Of a DNA stretch of 64,000 nucleotides, positions 45,122 through 54,114 are shown piece by piece. Position numbers and translations under genes: made by a program. The stretch lies in the NCBI RefSeq assembly GCF_003854895.1, contig NZ_CP033966.1, positions 1,674,001 through 1,738,000 of the forward strand. Reading direction: 5' to 3'. Origin of the DNA: Pigmentiphaga sp. H8. Lineage in GTDB: Bacteria > Pseudomonadota > Gammaproteobacteria > Burkholderiales > Burkholderiaceae_B. Numbering within the stretch: position 1 is the stretch's first letter; each line of letters opens with the position of its first letter. The notes beneath the pieces were generated by a model. That model was not told the DNA's origin. It did not search any database and saw only the letters and a program-made list of their open reading frames with translations.

Positions 45122-46039
45122 ATGGAAATCTCGTTCGCTTTCCAGCATCTCGTCAATTTCCTGATGCTGGGCTTGATCTACTCGATCGTTGCCGTGGGGT
45201 TCTCGCTTTACTTCGGCGTGGTCGACGTCGTCCAGTTCGCCCACGGAGACGTGGTGGCATTGGGCGGGTACGCCGGCCTGGCCGGCATCCTGCTGGCCGT
45301 CGCCGCGGGGGCCACGGGCGTGGGACCGGTCCTGGGCATGATCGCGCTCGCGGTGCTGGCCACCGGCGCCGCCGGCGCGCTGATCGGACGCTATCTGGTC
45401 ATGCCGCTGCGGCAGGCGTCCCCGATCAACGTCCTGCTCATCACCTTGATGACCGGCACCGCGATCCGCGAGGCGCTGCGCCTGTTCGTGCCCGGCGGCT
45501 CCAACCCCAGTCCGTTTCCCATGGTGCTGCCCGACGAACTGATGACCTTCGCCGGCGTCAGCCTGCGGGTCAGCAGCCTGATCATCATGGCCGCGGGCGT
45601 GCTGGCCATCTTCGGTACGCACTTCCTGCTGAGCCGTACGCGGCTGGGGCTGGCCGTGCGCGGCGTCGCGCAGGACGAGGAGACCGCGCGCTTCATGGGC
45701 ATCCACTTCAAACAGGTGGTGATCCTGACCTTCGTGCTGGGATCGTGCCTGGGCGCGCTGGCCGGCATCATGTCCGGGCTCTATTACCGCCAGGTCATGT
45801 TCAACATGGGGCTGATGCTGGGCGTGATCGGCTTCTGCGCCGCGGTGGTCGGCGGGCTGGGCAGCCTGATGGGCGCCGTGGTCGGCGGCTTCCTGTTTTC
45901 CGGCCTGCAGATCCTGGCGACCGTCGCGCTGCCCATTCCCAGCGCCTACAAGGACGTGTTCGCCTTCGCCATGATGATCTGCATCATCGCTGTCCGCCCG
46001 ACGGGCCTGCTGCGCGAGCGTTTCGAGGAGCGCGTATGA
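45122..46039 (+). CDS. Branched-chain-type ABC permease, LivH-like
   Basis: A 305-residue inner-membrane protein with about eight membrane helices. It has the LivH pattern: GLIYSIVAVGFSLYFGVV near the start, QFAHGDVVALGGY, RGVAQDEETARFMGI (the EAA-like cytoplasmic loop contacting the ATPase), and a C-terminal VRPTGLL. It forms the translocation pore with the LivM-like subunit. The stop overlaps the next ATG. Confidence 0.93.
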   Translation: MEISFAFQHLVNFLMLGLIYSIVAVGFSLYFGVVDVVQFAHGDVVALGGYAGLAGILLAVAAGATGVGPVLGMIALAVLATGAAGALIGRYLVMPLRQASPINVLLITLMTGTAIREALRLFVPGGSNPSPFPMVLPDELMTFAGVSLRVSSLIIMAAGVLAIFGTHFLLSRTRLGLAVRGVAQDEETARFMGIHFKQVVILTFVLGSCLGALAGIMSGLYYRQVMFNMGLMLGVIGFCAAVVGGLGSLMGAVVGGFLFSGLQILATVALPIPSAYKDVFAFAMMICIIAVRPTGLLRERFEERV

Positions 46040-47268
46040 ACCACCAACTTTCGGCCCGGAAAGTCGGGAAAGCCGACTGGCGCCTGCCGGCTCCCCAACC
46101 GCTCGCCTCGCGGGCATCACGGTCCGATCGCCGGGCCGTGGCGTTCTTCATGGTGGCGGTAGCGGGCGTGCTCGTGCTGGCCTGCATCCTGGCCCTGGAG
46201 TCGGAGCTTGCCCTGGCCGGCACGCTGGTGGCGGCCGGGGGACTCTGGTGGTGGGGCCTGCGCGCCGGGATCATCGGCGAGGCGGGGGCGTTCTCGGACC
46301 GGCGCCCATGGGCTGCCCGGCTGGTCGTTGCCGGGGCCGCGACGGTTCTCTTGGTCGCCTTCCACGGCGAACACTACGTGCTGCTGATGATCTCCACCGT
46401 GCTGCTGTTCGCGGCGGCCTGTGCCGGCATCAACATCCAGACCGGCCTGACCGGCCTGGCCAATTTCGCGGGCGCGGCCTTTTTCGCCTGCGGCGGATAC
46501 ACGCTGGCGGTCCTGGCCAAGAGCACGGCGCTGCCGCATTTCCTGGCCATCCTGGCCGGCGGCGTGGTGGCCGCCGCAATCGGCGCGGTCCTGCTGTTGC
46601 CGGTGCTGCGGACCCGCGGCTATTACTCGGCCCTGGTCACGATCGCCTTCGGCATCCTCTGCAGCTCCTTCCTGCAGGTCAACGAACAACTGGGCGGCGC
46701 GCAAGGCTTGCAGGTTCCGCCGTTGACGATACTGGGCTGGGACATGGGCAGCGGCTTCGAGGTGGCGGGGCGCGAGGTGTCCTTCTACTTCGCCTATGGC
46801 CTGCTCGCGCTGGCGGTTTTCCTGCTGTCTTCGCTGGTGGCCCACGCGATCGAGTGGTCGGCGATAGGCGTGAACCTGGACGCCACGCGCAGCGACGAAC
46901 TGGTCGGCTCGACCTTCGGCGTCAATCCGCAGCGCTGGAAGATCACGGCTTTCCTGCTGGGCAATTTCCTGATCGGCATCGCGGGCGCGGTGTATGCGGG
47001 GCTGACCAGTTTCGTCAGCCCGGCCGGCGCCACCTTCGAGCAGTCGCTGCTGCTGATCTCCATCGTGATCCTGGGCGGCATCGGCAACAGCTGGGGCTCG
47101 CTGATCGCCGCCGTGCTCGTGATCCTGCTGCCCGAAAAGCTGCACTCGCTGCAGGAGTATCGCGTGTTGATCTTCTCGGTGTTCGTCGTCGCGGTTCTGC
47201 TGTTCCGTCCCAAGGGCCTGGTGCCGCGCCGGATGCGCGATTTTTCGGTGATGGAGGAACGTTCATGA
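46036..47268 (+). CDS. Branched-chain-type ABC permease, LivM-like
   Basis: A 410-residue inner-membrane protein. An N-terminal extension of about 100 residues with two or three helices precedes the conserved core that begins YVLLMISTVLLFAAA. Core motifs are GLTGLANFAGAAFFACGGY and FGVNPQRWKITAF (ATPase-contact loop). The C-terminal LFRPKGLVPRR is as in LivM. It is coupled by ATGA overlap to both neighbours. Confidence 0.92.
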   Translation: MNHQLSARKVGKADWRLPAPQPLASRASRSDRRAVAFFMVAVAGVLVLACILALESELALAGTLVAAGGLWWWGLRAGIIGEAGAFSDRRPWAARLVVAGAATVLLVAFHGEHYVLLMISTVLLFAAACAGINIQTGLTGLANFAGAAFFACGGYTLAVLAKSTALPHFLAILAGGVVAAAIGAVLLLPVLRTRGYYSALVTIAFGILCSSFLQVNEQLGGAQGLQVPPLTILGWDMGSGFEVAGREVSFYFAYGLLALAVFLLSSLVAHAIEWSAIGVNLDATRSDELVGSTFGVNPQRWKITAFLLGNFLIGIAGAVYAGLTSFVSPAGATFEQSLLLISIVILGGIGNSWGSLIAAVLVILLPEKLHSLQEYRVLIFSVFVVAVLLFRPKGLVPRRMRDFSVMEERS

Positions 47269-48044
47269 ATGACCGGACCCTGGTTTGCAGCGACGTGACC
47301 ATGCGCTTCGGCGGCCTGGTGGCCCTGGACGCCTTCAGCCTGGAGGTGCGCCCGGGAGAGGTGGTGGGGCTGCTGGGGCCGAACGGATCCGGCAAGACGA
47401 CCTTCTTCAACGTCGTGACCGGCCTCTACAAACCCGCCTCGGGTGCCATCCGCTTCGGCGACAAGGACTTGTTCCGGAAGGCGCCGAGCGAGATCAACCA
47501 CGCCGGAATCGCTCGCAGTTTCCAGCGCTGCCGGCTGATGCTGGAGCTGTCGGTGTTCGACAACCTGCTGGTGGGCGCGCACAACCGGCTGCCCAACGGT
47601 TTGTTCCGCACCTTGTTCGCACGCGGGGCGGCGCAGCGGTCCCTTGCCGCCTTCATGGGCGCGGCGCGCGATCTGTGCGCCCGCTTCAATCCTTATATCG
47701 CTGACCACTTGTTCGAGCCCGCGGGCCGCTTCAACATGATCGACCGGCGGCGCATCGAACTGTGCCGCGCGCTGCTGGGCGAGCCCCGGCTCCTGCTGCT
47801 GGACGAGCCGTCGGCCGGGATGACGCACGACGAGACCTTCCGCCTGATGGACGACGTCACGGGTTTCCAGCGCGAGTCGCCGGAATTGTCCATCGTGCTG
47901 ATCGAACACGAGATGCAGGTCATCGAGCGGGTCAGCCAGCGGTGCGTGGTCCTGAACTTCGGCAGGAAGATCTGCGAGGGCAGCTATCGCACCGTGGTCG
48001 CCGACCCCCAGGTCCGCAAGGCGTATCTAGGAGAGGACGCATGA
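47265..48044 (+). CDS. Branched-chain-type ABC ATPase, LivG-like, with degenerate signature motif
   Basis: A 259-residue ATPase. Walker A GPNGSGKT is at about residues 37-44, Walker B RLLLLDEPSAGM near 178-189, and the switch His in IEHEM. The ABC signature, normally LSYGQQRRLEIA in LivG, reads FNMIDRRRIELC here, so the Ser, Gly and Gln are all changed. The other ATPase of the pair (LivF-like) has a normal LSGGE. The predicted heterodimer would therefore have one normal and one degenerate ATP site. The gene is coupled by overlaps on both sides. Confidence 0.92.
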   Translation: MNDRTLVCSDVTMRFGGLVALDAFSLEVRPGEVVGLLGPNGSGKTTFFNVVTGLYKPASGAIRFGDKDLFRKAPSEINHAGIARSFQRCRLMLELSVFDNLLVGAHNRLPNGLFRTLFARGAAQRSLAAFMGAARDLCARFNPYIADHLFEPAGRFNMIDRRRIELCRALLGEPRLLLLDEPSAGMTHDETFRLMDDVTGFQRESPELSIVLIEHEMQVIERVSQRCVVLNFGRKICEGSYRTVVADPQVRKAYLGEDA

Positions 48045-48772
48045 ACACCCAGCTCTTGGCGGTGGAAGACCTGGTCGTCGGATACGGCAGCGCGAACGTG
48101 CTCGAAGGCGTTTGCGTGCAAGCGGAAGAAGGCCGCATCACCTGCCTGCTCGGGGCCAATGGCGTGGGCAAGAGCACGCTGATCAAGGCCATCTTCGGGC
48201 TGGTTCCGGTCCGCCGGGGCCGGGTGCGCTTTCGCGGGCAAGACATCACGGGGTGGGACACCCACCGCATCGTCGCCCAGGGCCTGGCGGCCATTCCGGA
48301 AGGCAATCGCGTCTTTCCGCGCATGTCCGTACTCGACAACCTGATGGCGGGCGCCTACCTGGAGCGGTCTCCCGCGAAAATCGCCGCCCGCCTGGAGCGG
48401 GTCATGGCCTTGTTCCCCCGGCTGGCCGAACGGCGCGGCCAGTTCGCCGGCACCTTGTCCGGGGGCGAACGTTCGATGCTGTCGATAGGGCGGGGCCTGA
48501 TGAGCAATCCCCGATTGCTGGTGATCGACGAACCGTCGCTGGGGTTGTCGCCCTTGTTCGTCAAGGAGAACTTCAGGCTGATCCGCGAACTGTGCTGCGA
48601 CGACTGCGCGATCCTGCTGGTGGAGCAGAACGTGAAGCAGACGCTGGAGGTCTCGCACTACGGCTATGTGATCTCCCAGGGCGCCGTTGCCGTCGAGGGC
48701 ACGAGCGAGCGCCTGCGCGACAGCGCCGAGGTGGGCAACGCCTATTTCGGTGCCGAGGCCGCGGCGCATTGA
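48041..48772 (+). CDS. Branched-chain-type ABC ATPase, LivF-like
   Basis: A 243-residue ATPase. Walker A GANGVGKS is at about residues 40-47, the Q-loop region is PEGNRVFPRMSV, the signature LSGGERSML is intact, Walker B is LLVIDEPSLGL, and the switch is EQNV. It pairs with the LivG-like subunit to drive the importer. It is the last gene of the transport operon; a LysR gene follows after about 130 bases. Confidence 0.94.
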   Translation: MNTQLLAVEDLVVGYGSANVLEGVCVQAEEGRITCLLGANGVGKSTLIKAIFGLVPVRRGRVRFRGQDITGWDTHRIVAQGLAAIPEGNRVFPRMSVLDNLMAGAYLERSPAKIAARLERVMALFPRLAERRGQFAGTLSGGERSMLSIGRGLMSNPRLLVIDEPSLGLSPLFVKENFRLIRELCCDDCAILLVEQNVKQTLEVSHYGYVISQGAVAVEGTSERLRDSAEVGNAYFGAEAAAH

Positions 48773-48904
48773 CCGAAGGTCCGCAGGGCGTCTGATAACA
48801 TAAGGCCGCTACGTCCTGTCGTGCCTTGTGCTTGCAGCCGCCTCCATCGAGCGTAAGGCACACGAGCCGGTTTGCCTGGTGGCTGCCAGGCATCCGGGAA
48901 TGCT

Positions 48905-49831
48905 ATGCATGAGACCATGGCCACCAAGTCTTTCTCATTCGAGCAGCTCGGCTGGGATCAGCTGCGTGCCCTGCTCGAGGTTGCCCGGGGTGGTTCGCTG
49001 GAATCGGCCGCTAGGCGCCTGGGCGTCGACCAGTCCACGGTCAGCCGCAGGCTGGCGCAGGTCGAATACAGCGCCGGCTCCGCGCTGTTCAAGCGCGACC
49101 GCAAGGGCTTGCAGCTCACGCCCATGGGACGCGACGTCCTGGTCCGTCTGGAACGCATGGAAGCCATGCTCCACGAGATCCAGGGCATCACGGCGCAGGG
49201 GCAGTCCGTCAGCGGCCGCGTCGTGATCGCCTCGATGGAAGGCGTGGGCGCGCTGCTCATCGCCCGCGCCGCGAAGGCCTTGCTGGACAGGCATCCCGGG
49301 CTCGAGGTCCATCTCGTCACCACGTCCAATTTCGTCGACATCGCCCGGCGCGAAGCCGACATCTTCGTCAGCTTCTTCGAACCGCCTTCGGGTTCATTGA
49401 CCACGCACGGCGTGGCCGAGGTGCCGTTCCAGCTGTATGCCAGCCCGGCCTACCTGGGCGACCGCCGGATTGCCGGTCCCGAGGACCTGGCCGAGGATCT
49501 CTTCATCGGCTATATCGACGACCCCATGTACCTGCCCGCCGCGCGCTGGCTGGAGAGCATCATCGAGAAGCCCAGGATAGGCTTTCGCGCGACCAGCATG
49601 TTCTCGCAGATGTTCGCCGCGCAGGAAGGTCTGGGCATCGTGATGCTGCCGTCCTACGCCAATGCGGAATCGCTGGGGCTGGTCAAGATCATCGAGGACC
49701 GGTATTCCGAGGTGCCGCTGTTCGCCAGCGTGCAGCGCGACATGCAGTATCTGCCGCATATCCGGGTGGTGTTCGAGACGATCGCGGCGTATCTGCAGGA
49801 GAAGATAGGGACGGCGGCTTCCAGGAAGTAG
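48905..49831 (+). CDS. LysR-family transcriptional regulator
   Basis: About 308 residues from ATG 48905; ATG 48917 is another possible start and a TTG at 48872 is in frame. The helix-turn-helix is WDQLRALLEVARGGSLESAARRLG followed by DQSTVSRRLAQVE, noted here in parts. The effector domain has FEPPSGSLTTHGV and a SPAYLGD motif common in the group related to GcvA/AaeR. It is convergent with the next LysR gene (11-base gap) and may control the upstream transporter. Confidence 0.88.
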   Translation: MHETMATKSFSFEQLGWDQLRALLEVARGGSLESAARRLGVDQSTVSRRLAQVEYSAGSALFKRDRKGLQLTPMGRDVLVRLERMEAMLHEIQGITAQGQSVSGRVVIASMEGVGALLIARAAKALLDRHPGLEVHLVTTSNFVDIARREADIFVSFFEPPSGSLTTHGVAEVPFQLYASPAYLGDRRIAGPEDLAEDLFIGYIDDPMYLPAARWLESIIEKPRIGFRATSMFSQMFAAQEGLGIVMLPSYANAESLGLVKIIEDRYSEVPLFASVQRDMQYLPHIRVVFETIAAYLQEKIGTAASRK

Positions 49832-49842
49832 GCCGCTGCCGG

Positions 49843-50826
49843 TCAAACGCAGGAAAACTCGCTGCCCACTTCCTGTACATGGGCGAGAAGCGAACGGCTT
49901 TCGTCCGTAAGCGGCGCGCGCTCCCGAAAGATGACGGCGATGTCGCGCTTGAGCGCGGGCACCGTGATCGGCAAGGCCTTGATCGTTCCTTCTTTCACGT
50001 CGTCCACGGCTGAATGCGCGGGTAGCAGGGCCAGATGATCGCTGGCGCTGATCAGGGTTTTCATGAAATCGATGGAGCCGCATTCCACCAGGTGCCGGGG
50101 ATTATCGACGACCTCCGAGGCCAGGAGTTTTTCCAGCGCGCCTCGCTGCGGACCGCTGATCACGGTGCAGACCCAGGGATAGCGGGCGAGGTTGGCCCAC
50201 GTAAGCTCGGGCTGCTCGAACAACTCGTGGCCTGAACGGGCAAAGATGCACAGCCGATCCCGGAAGAGTACACGCTGCTTCAAGCCGTCGAGGAAGAAAT
50301 CATAGAACTCGGTCTGGCCGACGATGAAATCGAACTCGCAGCGCAGCAGCCCCAGCAGCAGTTCCACCTGGATTTTCTCGACGACCCGGAGCAATACGTC
50401 GGGACGCTGGGCGCTCCATCGTGCGACCGCGAGCGGAATGACCGTGCTGGCAAGGCTGGGCAGGACGCCGATGACGATCATGCGGGACTGCTCCCTGTCG
50501 CCTTTCAGTCTCGTCGAGGCGAGATCCATCTCGTCGCGGATGTGGCGGGCATGCGAGTAGATGAGTTCTCCGAGCATCGTGGGCTCGATGCCCGCCGGGC
50601 TCCTGACCAGCAGCTTCATCCCGAGATCTTCTTCGAGCCGGTTCATCGACTTCGACAGCGCAGGCTGTGAAATGGCCAGCAGCCGGGCCGCCTTGGCCAG
50701 GCTGCCCTGCTCGATGATCGTGGCGAGGTACAGCAGCTTTCGAGGGTCCATGCCGGCTCTCGCGTGCGGAACGAGCTCGGGAAAATGTGCCAGGTCTTCC
50801 CATCTTACGCCGTTGGCAGCATTCAC
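49843..50826 (-). CDS. LysR-family transcriptional regulator
   Basis: A 327-residue regulator. The DNA-binding part starts at MDPRKLLYLATIIEQGSLAK (residue 26 on) with recognition helix SQPALSKSMNRLEEDLG. The extra 25 N-terminal residues are kept because GGGAGAG lies about 9 bases before ATG 50826. A start at 50751 would match the bare family length. It follows a cupin-Bug pair on the minus strand and probably responds to a substrate of the 50-57 kb module. Confidence 0.88.
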   Translation of the reverse strand: MNAANGVRWEDLAHFPELVPHARAGMDPRKLLYLATIIEQGSLAKAARLLAISQPALSKSMNRLEEDLGMKLLVRSPAGIEPTMLGELIYSHARHIRDEMDLASTRLKGDREQSRMIVIGVLPSLASTVIPLAVARWSAQRPDVLLRVVEKIQVELLLGLLRCEFDFIVGQTEFYDFFLDGLKQRVLFRDRLCIFARSGHELFEQPELTWANLARYPWVCTVISGPQRGALEKLLASEVVDNPRHLVECGSIDFMKTLISASDHLALLPAHSAVDDVKEGTIKALPITVPALKRDIAVIFRERAPLTDESRSLLAHVQEVGSEFSCV

Positions 50827-50848
50827 GCGGTCTCTCCCGGGCGGGCGC

Positions 50849-51844
50849 CTATTGGCTGGCCTGGATGTTGTTGTCCCTGATGACCTTGCCCCAACGCTCC
50901 GCTTCGCTCTTCATGTATGCCGTCGCCGAGGCGGAGTTGGTGGCGTCGGTGGCAAAGCCCAGTCCCGCGAAACGTTCCTGTACCGCCTTGTCCGTCACAG
51001 CCTTGGCGAAGGCGTCGTATAGCCGGGCGACGACTTCAGGAGGTGTCCTGGCGGGCGCAAGGAAGGCATACCACAAGCGGGGGTTGAAGTTGCCGTAACC
51101 CAGTTCACCCATCGTGGGGACGTCGGGCAGCGAGGCCAGCCGCTTTTCCGAGGTGATGGCGAGCAAACGTACCTTGCCGGTCGCGGCCAGCGAGCTTGCC
51201 TCGGCCGACGATGAGAAGAACAGCTGTACTTGATTGCCCAGCAGCGCCTGGACCGCGTCGGCACTGCCTCGGAAAGGAACGTGCAGTGCCGTGCCTCCCC
51301 AGTCGTTGACCAGGCGGGCGGCGGACAGGTGAGCCAGGGTGCCCACCCCGCCGGAGGCGTAGACGACGCCTTGCGGGGATTTCGCCGCTTTCTCGAGGTC
51401 GGCGAAGGACTGGATCTTCGATCCCACCGACACCACCGCCACCATGGGAAAGGAACCGATACCGAGAATCGGTACGAAATCCCGCTGCAGATCGTAGGCA
51501 AGCTTGGGCATCAATATCGATGCCACCACACCGGATGTGGTCAGACTCAGCACGGTGCAGCCGTCCGGCGCCGCCTTGGCGACGATGTCCGTGCCTATGG
51601 TCGTGGTGGCTCCCGCCCGATTCTCGATCACGATGGTCTTGCCAAGGTAGGTGCTTGCCTTTTCGGCGATGGCCCGGCTGATGACGTCGCCGACCCCGCC
51701 GGCGGGATTGGGTACGACCATCTTGATGTAGGGCGCGGCGCACCCCTCGGCGGCGCCGGCGTTCGCACCGGCGCCCAGGACGGCCGTGGCGAGCATGGCG
51801 AGGCGGGCAATGATTTTGCGGGTGTCGTACACGGCTGTCTCCAT
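50849..51844 (-). CDS. Bug-family periplasmic substrate-binding protein
   Basis: A 331-residue exported receptor. The signal peptide ends around NAGAAEG (about residue 31). Motifs are IKMVVPNPAGGVGDVISR, ENRAGATTTIGTDIVAKAAPDG, a YASGGVGTLAH loop and HVPFRG. Two Cys residues (in EGCAAP and DGCTVL) are unusual for the family and could form a disulfide. It sits between the cupin gene and the LysR gene in one minus-strand unit. Confidence 0.92.
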   Translation of the reverse strand: METAVYDTRKIIARLAMLATAVLGAGANAGAAEGCAAPYIKMVVPNPAGGVGDVISRAIAEKASTYLGKTIVIENRAGATTTIGTDIVAKAAPDGCTVLSLTTSGVVASILMPKLAYDLQRDFVPILGIGSFPMVAVVSVGSKIQSFADLEKAAKSPQGVVYASGGVGTLAHLSAARLVNDWGGTALHVPFRGSADAVQALLGNQVQLFFSSSAEASSLAATGKVRLLAITSEKRLASLPDVPTMGELGYGNFNPRLWYAFLAPARTPPEVVARLYDAFAKAVTDKAVQERFAGLGFATDATNSASATAYMKSEAERWGKVIRDNNIQASQ

Positions 51845-51872
51845 TGGATTCTTGTAGTTGGATTCGTCCGAT

Positions 51873-52712
51873 TCAGAATTTCGGCAGATTGATGCGGAAG
51901 AATTCCGTTTCCTCGCGTGCGGCGAAGCGCACGCAGCCATCATCGGGGTCGAGTTCGAAGGCCGTATGGGGCCCGTATTCGAGATCGCCGAGTTCGACGC
52001 GGCCTTTGCTTATGAAGAGCAGCTCGATCGAATCGCGGCGTCTGTCGTGATAAATCGCGTCGGCTTCCAGGTGAATGAAACCGACGCTGGCGCTGCGTTC
52101 CGTGAATGAACCCAGGTCCTTTCGGAAAACCCCGGAATCTTCGGTCGGAATCCATTCGTAATTGAACGGATTCATCATGACCAGGTCGTCATACCGTGGG
52201 CGGGAATATGTCAGTTTCCGCCCCATGGCTTTTTCGAAGCAAGCTTCGAAACCATCCTGGTTATGGCGTTTTCCATTTTCATCGTAGTAAGTGAAGATGC
52301 CGTCCTTGAATTCGCCGATCTTGGCCAGTTCGCTATTGGCCGCTTCGCGTTCTTCCACGCTCAGGAAACCATGGCCGCTTGCCCCGCCAAACTGGCACAC
52401 CACCATTTCCAATCCTTCCGGCCTGTCCTGCGGGCCGTAATGGACGCTTTCGGGAAAATACCCCACCCAGCCTTCCGGCATGCTCTTGCCCTTGGCATAA
52501 GGGTAGTTTCCCTTCAGGACGTAGCGGATCTGGTCGAAATTGTGCCGGTGGCGCGGCGCGGTCCATCCTCCCGCGCCGGTGCGTCCGACATTCAAGAGAT
52601 AGTTATTCGGCGATCCATCTTTTCCAGTAAGAAGGAATTTCTGGGCCAGCACGCCTTCTCTCATGGTTCCGACGACTCCCGATTCCGCCGTGGCCTTTTC
52701 CGAGATTTTCAT
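51873..52712 (-). CDS. Cupin-domain protein (putative dioxygenase or sensor)
   Basis: A 279-residue protein. The N-terminal half has a cupin motif TAPRHRHNFDQIRYVLKG (about residues 53-70), whose His/His/Asp or Gln set could bind a metal, and a strand YFPESVHYGPQ that supplies the second conserved His. The C-terminal half carries a second, metal-poor barrel (IELLFISKGRVELGD). It is therefore likely bicupin. AGGAGG lies 6 bases before ATG 52712. It is divergent from the aldolase-P450 unit and probably part of the same pathway. Confidence 0.82.
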   Translation of the reverse strand: MKISEKATAESGVVGTMREGVLAQKFLLTGKDGSPNNYLLNVGRTGAGGWTAPRHRHNFDQIRYVLKGNYPYAKGKSMPEGWVGYFPESVHYGPQDRPEGLEMVVCQFGGASGHGFLSVEEREAANSELAKIGEFKDGIFTYYDENGKRHNQDGFEACFEKAMGRKLTYSRPRYDDLVMMNPFNYEWIPTEDSGVFRKDLGSFTERSASVGFIHLEADAIYHDRRRDSIELLFISKGRVELGDLEYGPHTAFELDPDDGCVRFAAREETEFFRINLPKF

Positions 52713-52952
52713 GGATCCTCCTGCCGTTTTCTTGAAGGGACTTTCGATAATGTCCGCAGAGTCTAGAGACGAGATTGGCCGATAACAAGCGGCCACGCTT
52801 CACGGATATAACTCGAGGTTATCGGAGGAGATTCGGGGCGCCGCAAAATTCTTGACGCTGACGGGGGCTCGCAACGACCATGGCGTCGTGCGGCCGTTGC
52901 GGTCCATTCATGTGGGCCGGTTTTCAATGCTGGATAAACCGCGGATATATAT

Positions 52953-53771
52953 ATGGAAGAATCTCCTCGTGACCTGGTGCGAAATCGCGTCAAGGAAAAG
53001 CTGGCGGGAAACGAGCTCGTGCTGTCGATGGCGGTGCGGCTCGTTCGATCGATCGAGATCGTCAGCATTGCGCAGAGCGCCGGCTTCGATTCCTTCTACG
53101 TGGATCTGGAACACAGTAGCTTTTCCCTGGAAGCCACCTCGCAGTTGTGCATCGCGGGCCTGAGCCTGGGAGTGACGCCGTTCGTGCGGGTGCCTTCGAT
53201 TTCCCCCGATTGCATCGCAGGCGTGCTCGATGGCGGCGCGCTCGGCGTCATAGCGCCGCACGTCCAGGGCGCGGACGAAGCGGCCCGGGTGGTCCGTGCC
53301 GCGAAATACCCGCCGTCCGGCTCCCGCTCGTTCACCGGGGCGTTGCCGCATGTGCGTTTTCGGAGCTTTCCCGCCATCGAGGTGAGCGCGGCCATCGATG
53401 CCGCCACGATGGTGATCATCATGATCGAGTCGGCCGCCGCGCTGGAAGCCGCGGAGGCCATCGCGGCCGTCGAGGGGGTCGACATGCTGTTCATCGGCAC
53501 CAATGACCTGTGCGCCGAACTGGGCATCCCGGGGCAGTTGGACCATCCGACGATCCGCCAGGCCTACGCCACATGCATGCGTGCCTGCGCGTCGAATGGA
53601 AAGCATCTGGGCATAGGAGGCTTGAACGCGAATCCCGCGCTCGCGGCGGATTTCGTCAAGCTGGGCGCCCGTTATGTGTCGACCGGCACCGACCTGTCGT
53701 TCCTGGCGGCTGGAGCGGCCGCCAAGACCAGGCAGATGCGCGAACGCTTTTCTCCACCGTCTTTCAACTGA
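52953..53771 (+). CDS. HpcH/HpaI-family aldolase (2,4-dihydroxyhept-2-enedioate type)
   Basis: A 272-residue class II aldolase. The His of VDLEHSSFS (about residue 54), the Arg of FVRVPS, the metal-binding Glu in MIESAAALE and the Asp of GTNDLCAELG are all present. Such enzymes cleave 4-hydroxy-2-oxo acids to pyruvate plus an aldehyde. No ribosome-binding site is clear before the ATG. The next gene starts 13 bases after its stop. It probably performs the terminal C-C cleavage of the module. Confidence 0.9.
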   Translation: MEESPRDLVRNRVKEKLAGNELVLSMAVRLVRSIEIVSIAQSAGFDSFYVDLEHSSFSLEATSQLCIAGLSLGVTPFVRVPSISPDCIAGVLDGGALGVIAPHVQGADEAARVVRAAKYPPSGSRSFTGALPHVRFRSFPAIEVSAAIDAATMVIIMIESAAALEAAEAIAAVEGVDMLFIGTNDLCAELGIPGQLDHPTIRQAYATCMRACASNGKHLGIGGLNANPALAADFVKLGARYVSTGTDLSFLAAGAAAKTRQMRERFSPPSFN

Positions 53772-53784
53772 GGAAGAACAAGAC

Positions 53785-54075
53785 ATGGCCAAGGCCTATT
53801 GGGTTGCGACCTACCGCTCGATCAACGATCCCGCCGCACTGGCGGAGTACGGCAAGCTTGCCGGCCCGGCTCTTCAGGCGGCCGGCGGAAGGTTCGTCGC
53901 CCGTGGCCTGCCTGCCGTTGCCTACGAGTCCGGAGTCAACGAGCGTGTCGTCCTGATCGAGTTCGACAGCGCGCAGCAGGCGATCGCCGCCCACGACGGT
54001 GCCGGATACCAGGCGGCCCTGAAGGCCCTGGGCAACGGTGCCGAGCGGGACGTCCGCATCGTCGACGGCCTGTAG
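53785..54075 (+). CDS. DUF1330-family small protein
   Basis: A 96-residue alpha/beta-barrel (ferredoxin-like dimer fold) protein with the DUF1330 pattern: KAYWVATYRSINDPAALAEY, then GGRFVARG and the ending RVVLIEFDS, with YQAALKAL near the C-terminus. The family's function is unknown. It commonly accompanies catabolic enzymes and is related to small monooxygenase-like domains. AGGAAGA lies 6-8 bases before the ATG. Confidence 0.87.
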   Translation: MAKAYWVATYRSINDPAALAEYGKLAGPALQAAGGRFVARGLPAVAYESGVNERVVLIEFDSAQQAIAAHDGAGYQAALKALGNGAERDVRIVDGL

Positions 54076-54114
54076 CCCGCCGCTGAATCCAGAAGACACA
54101 TATCGGGAGACATC

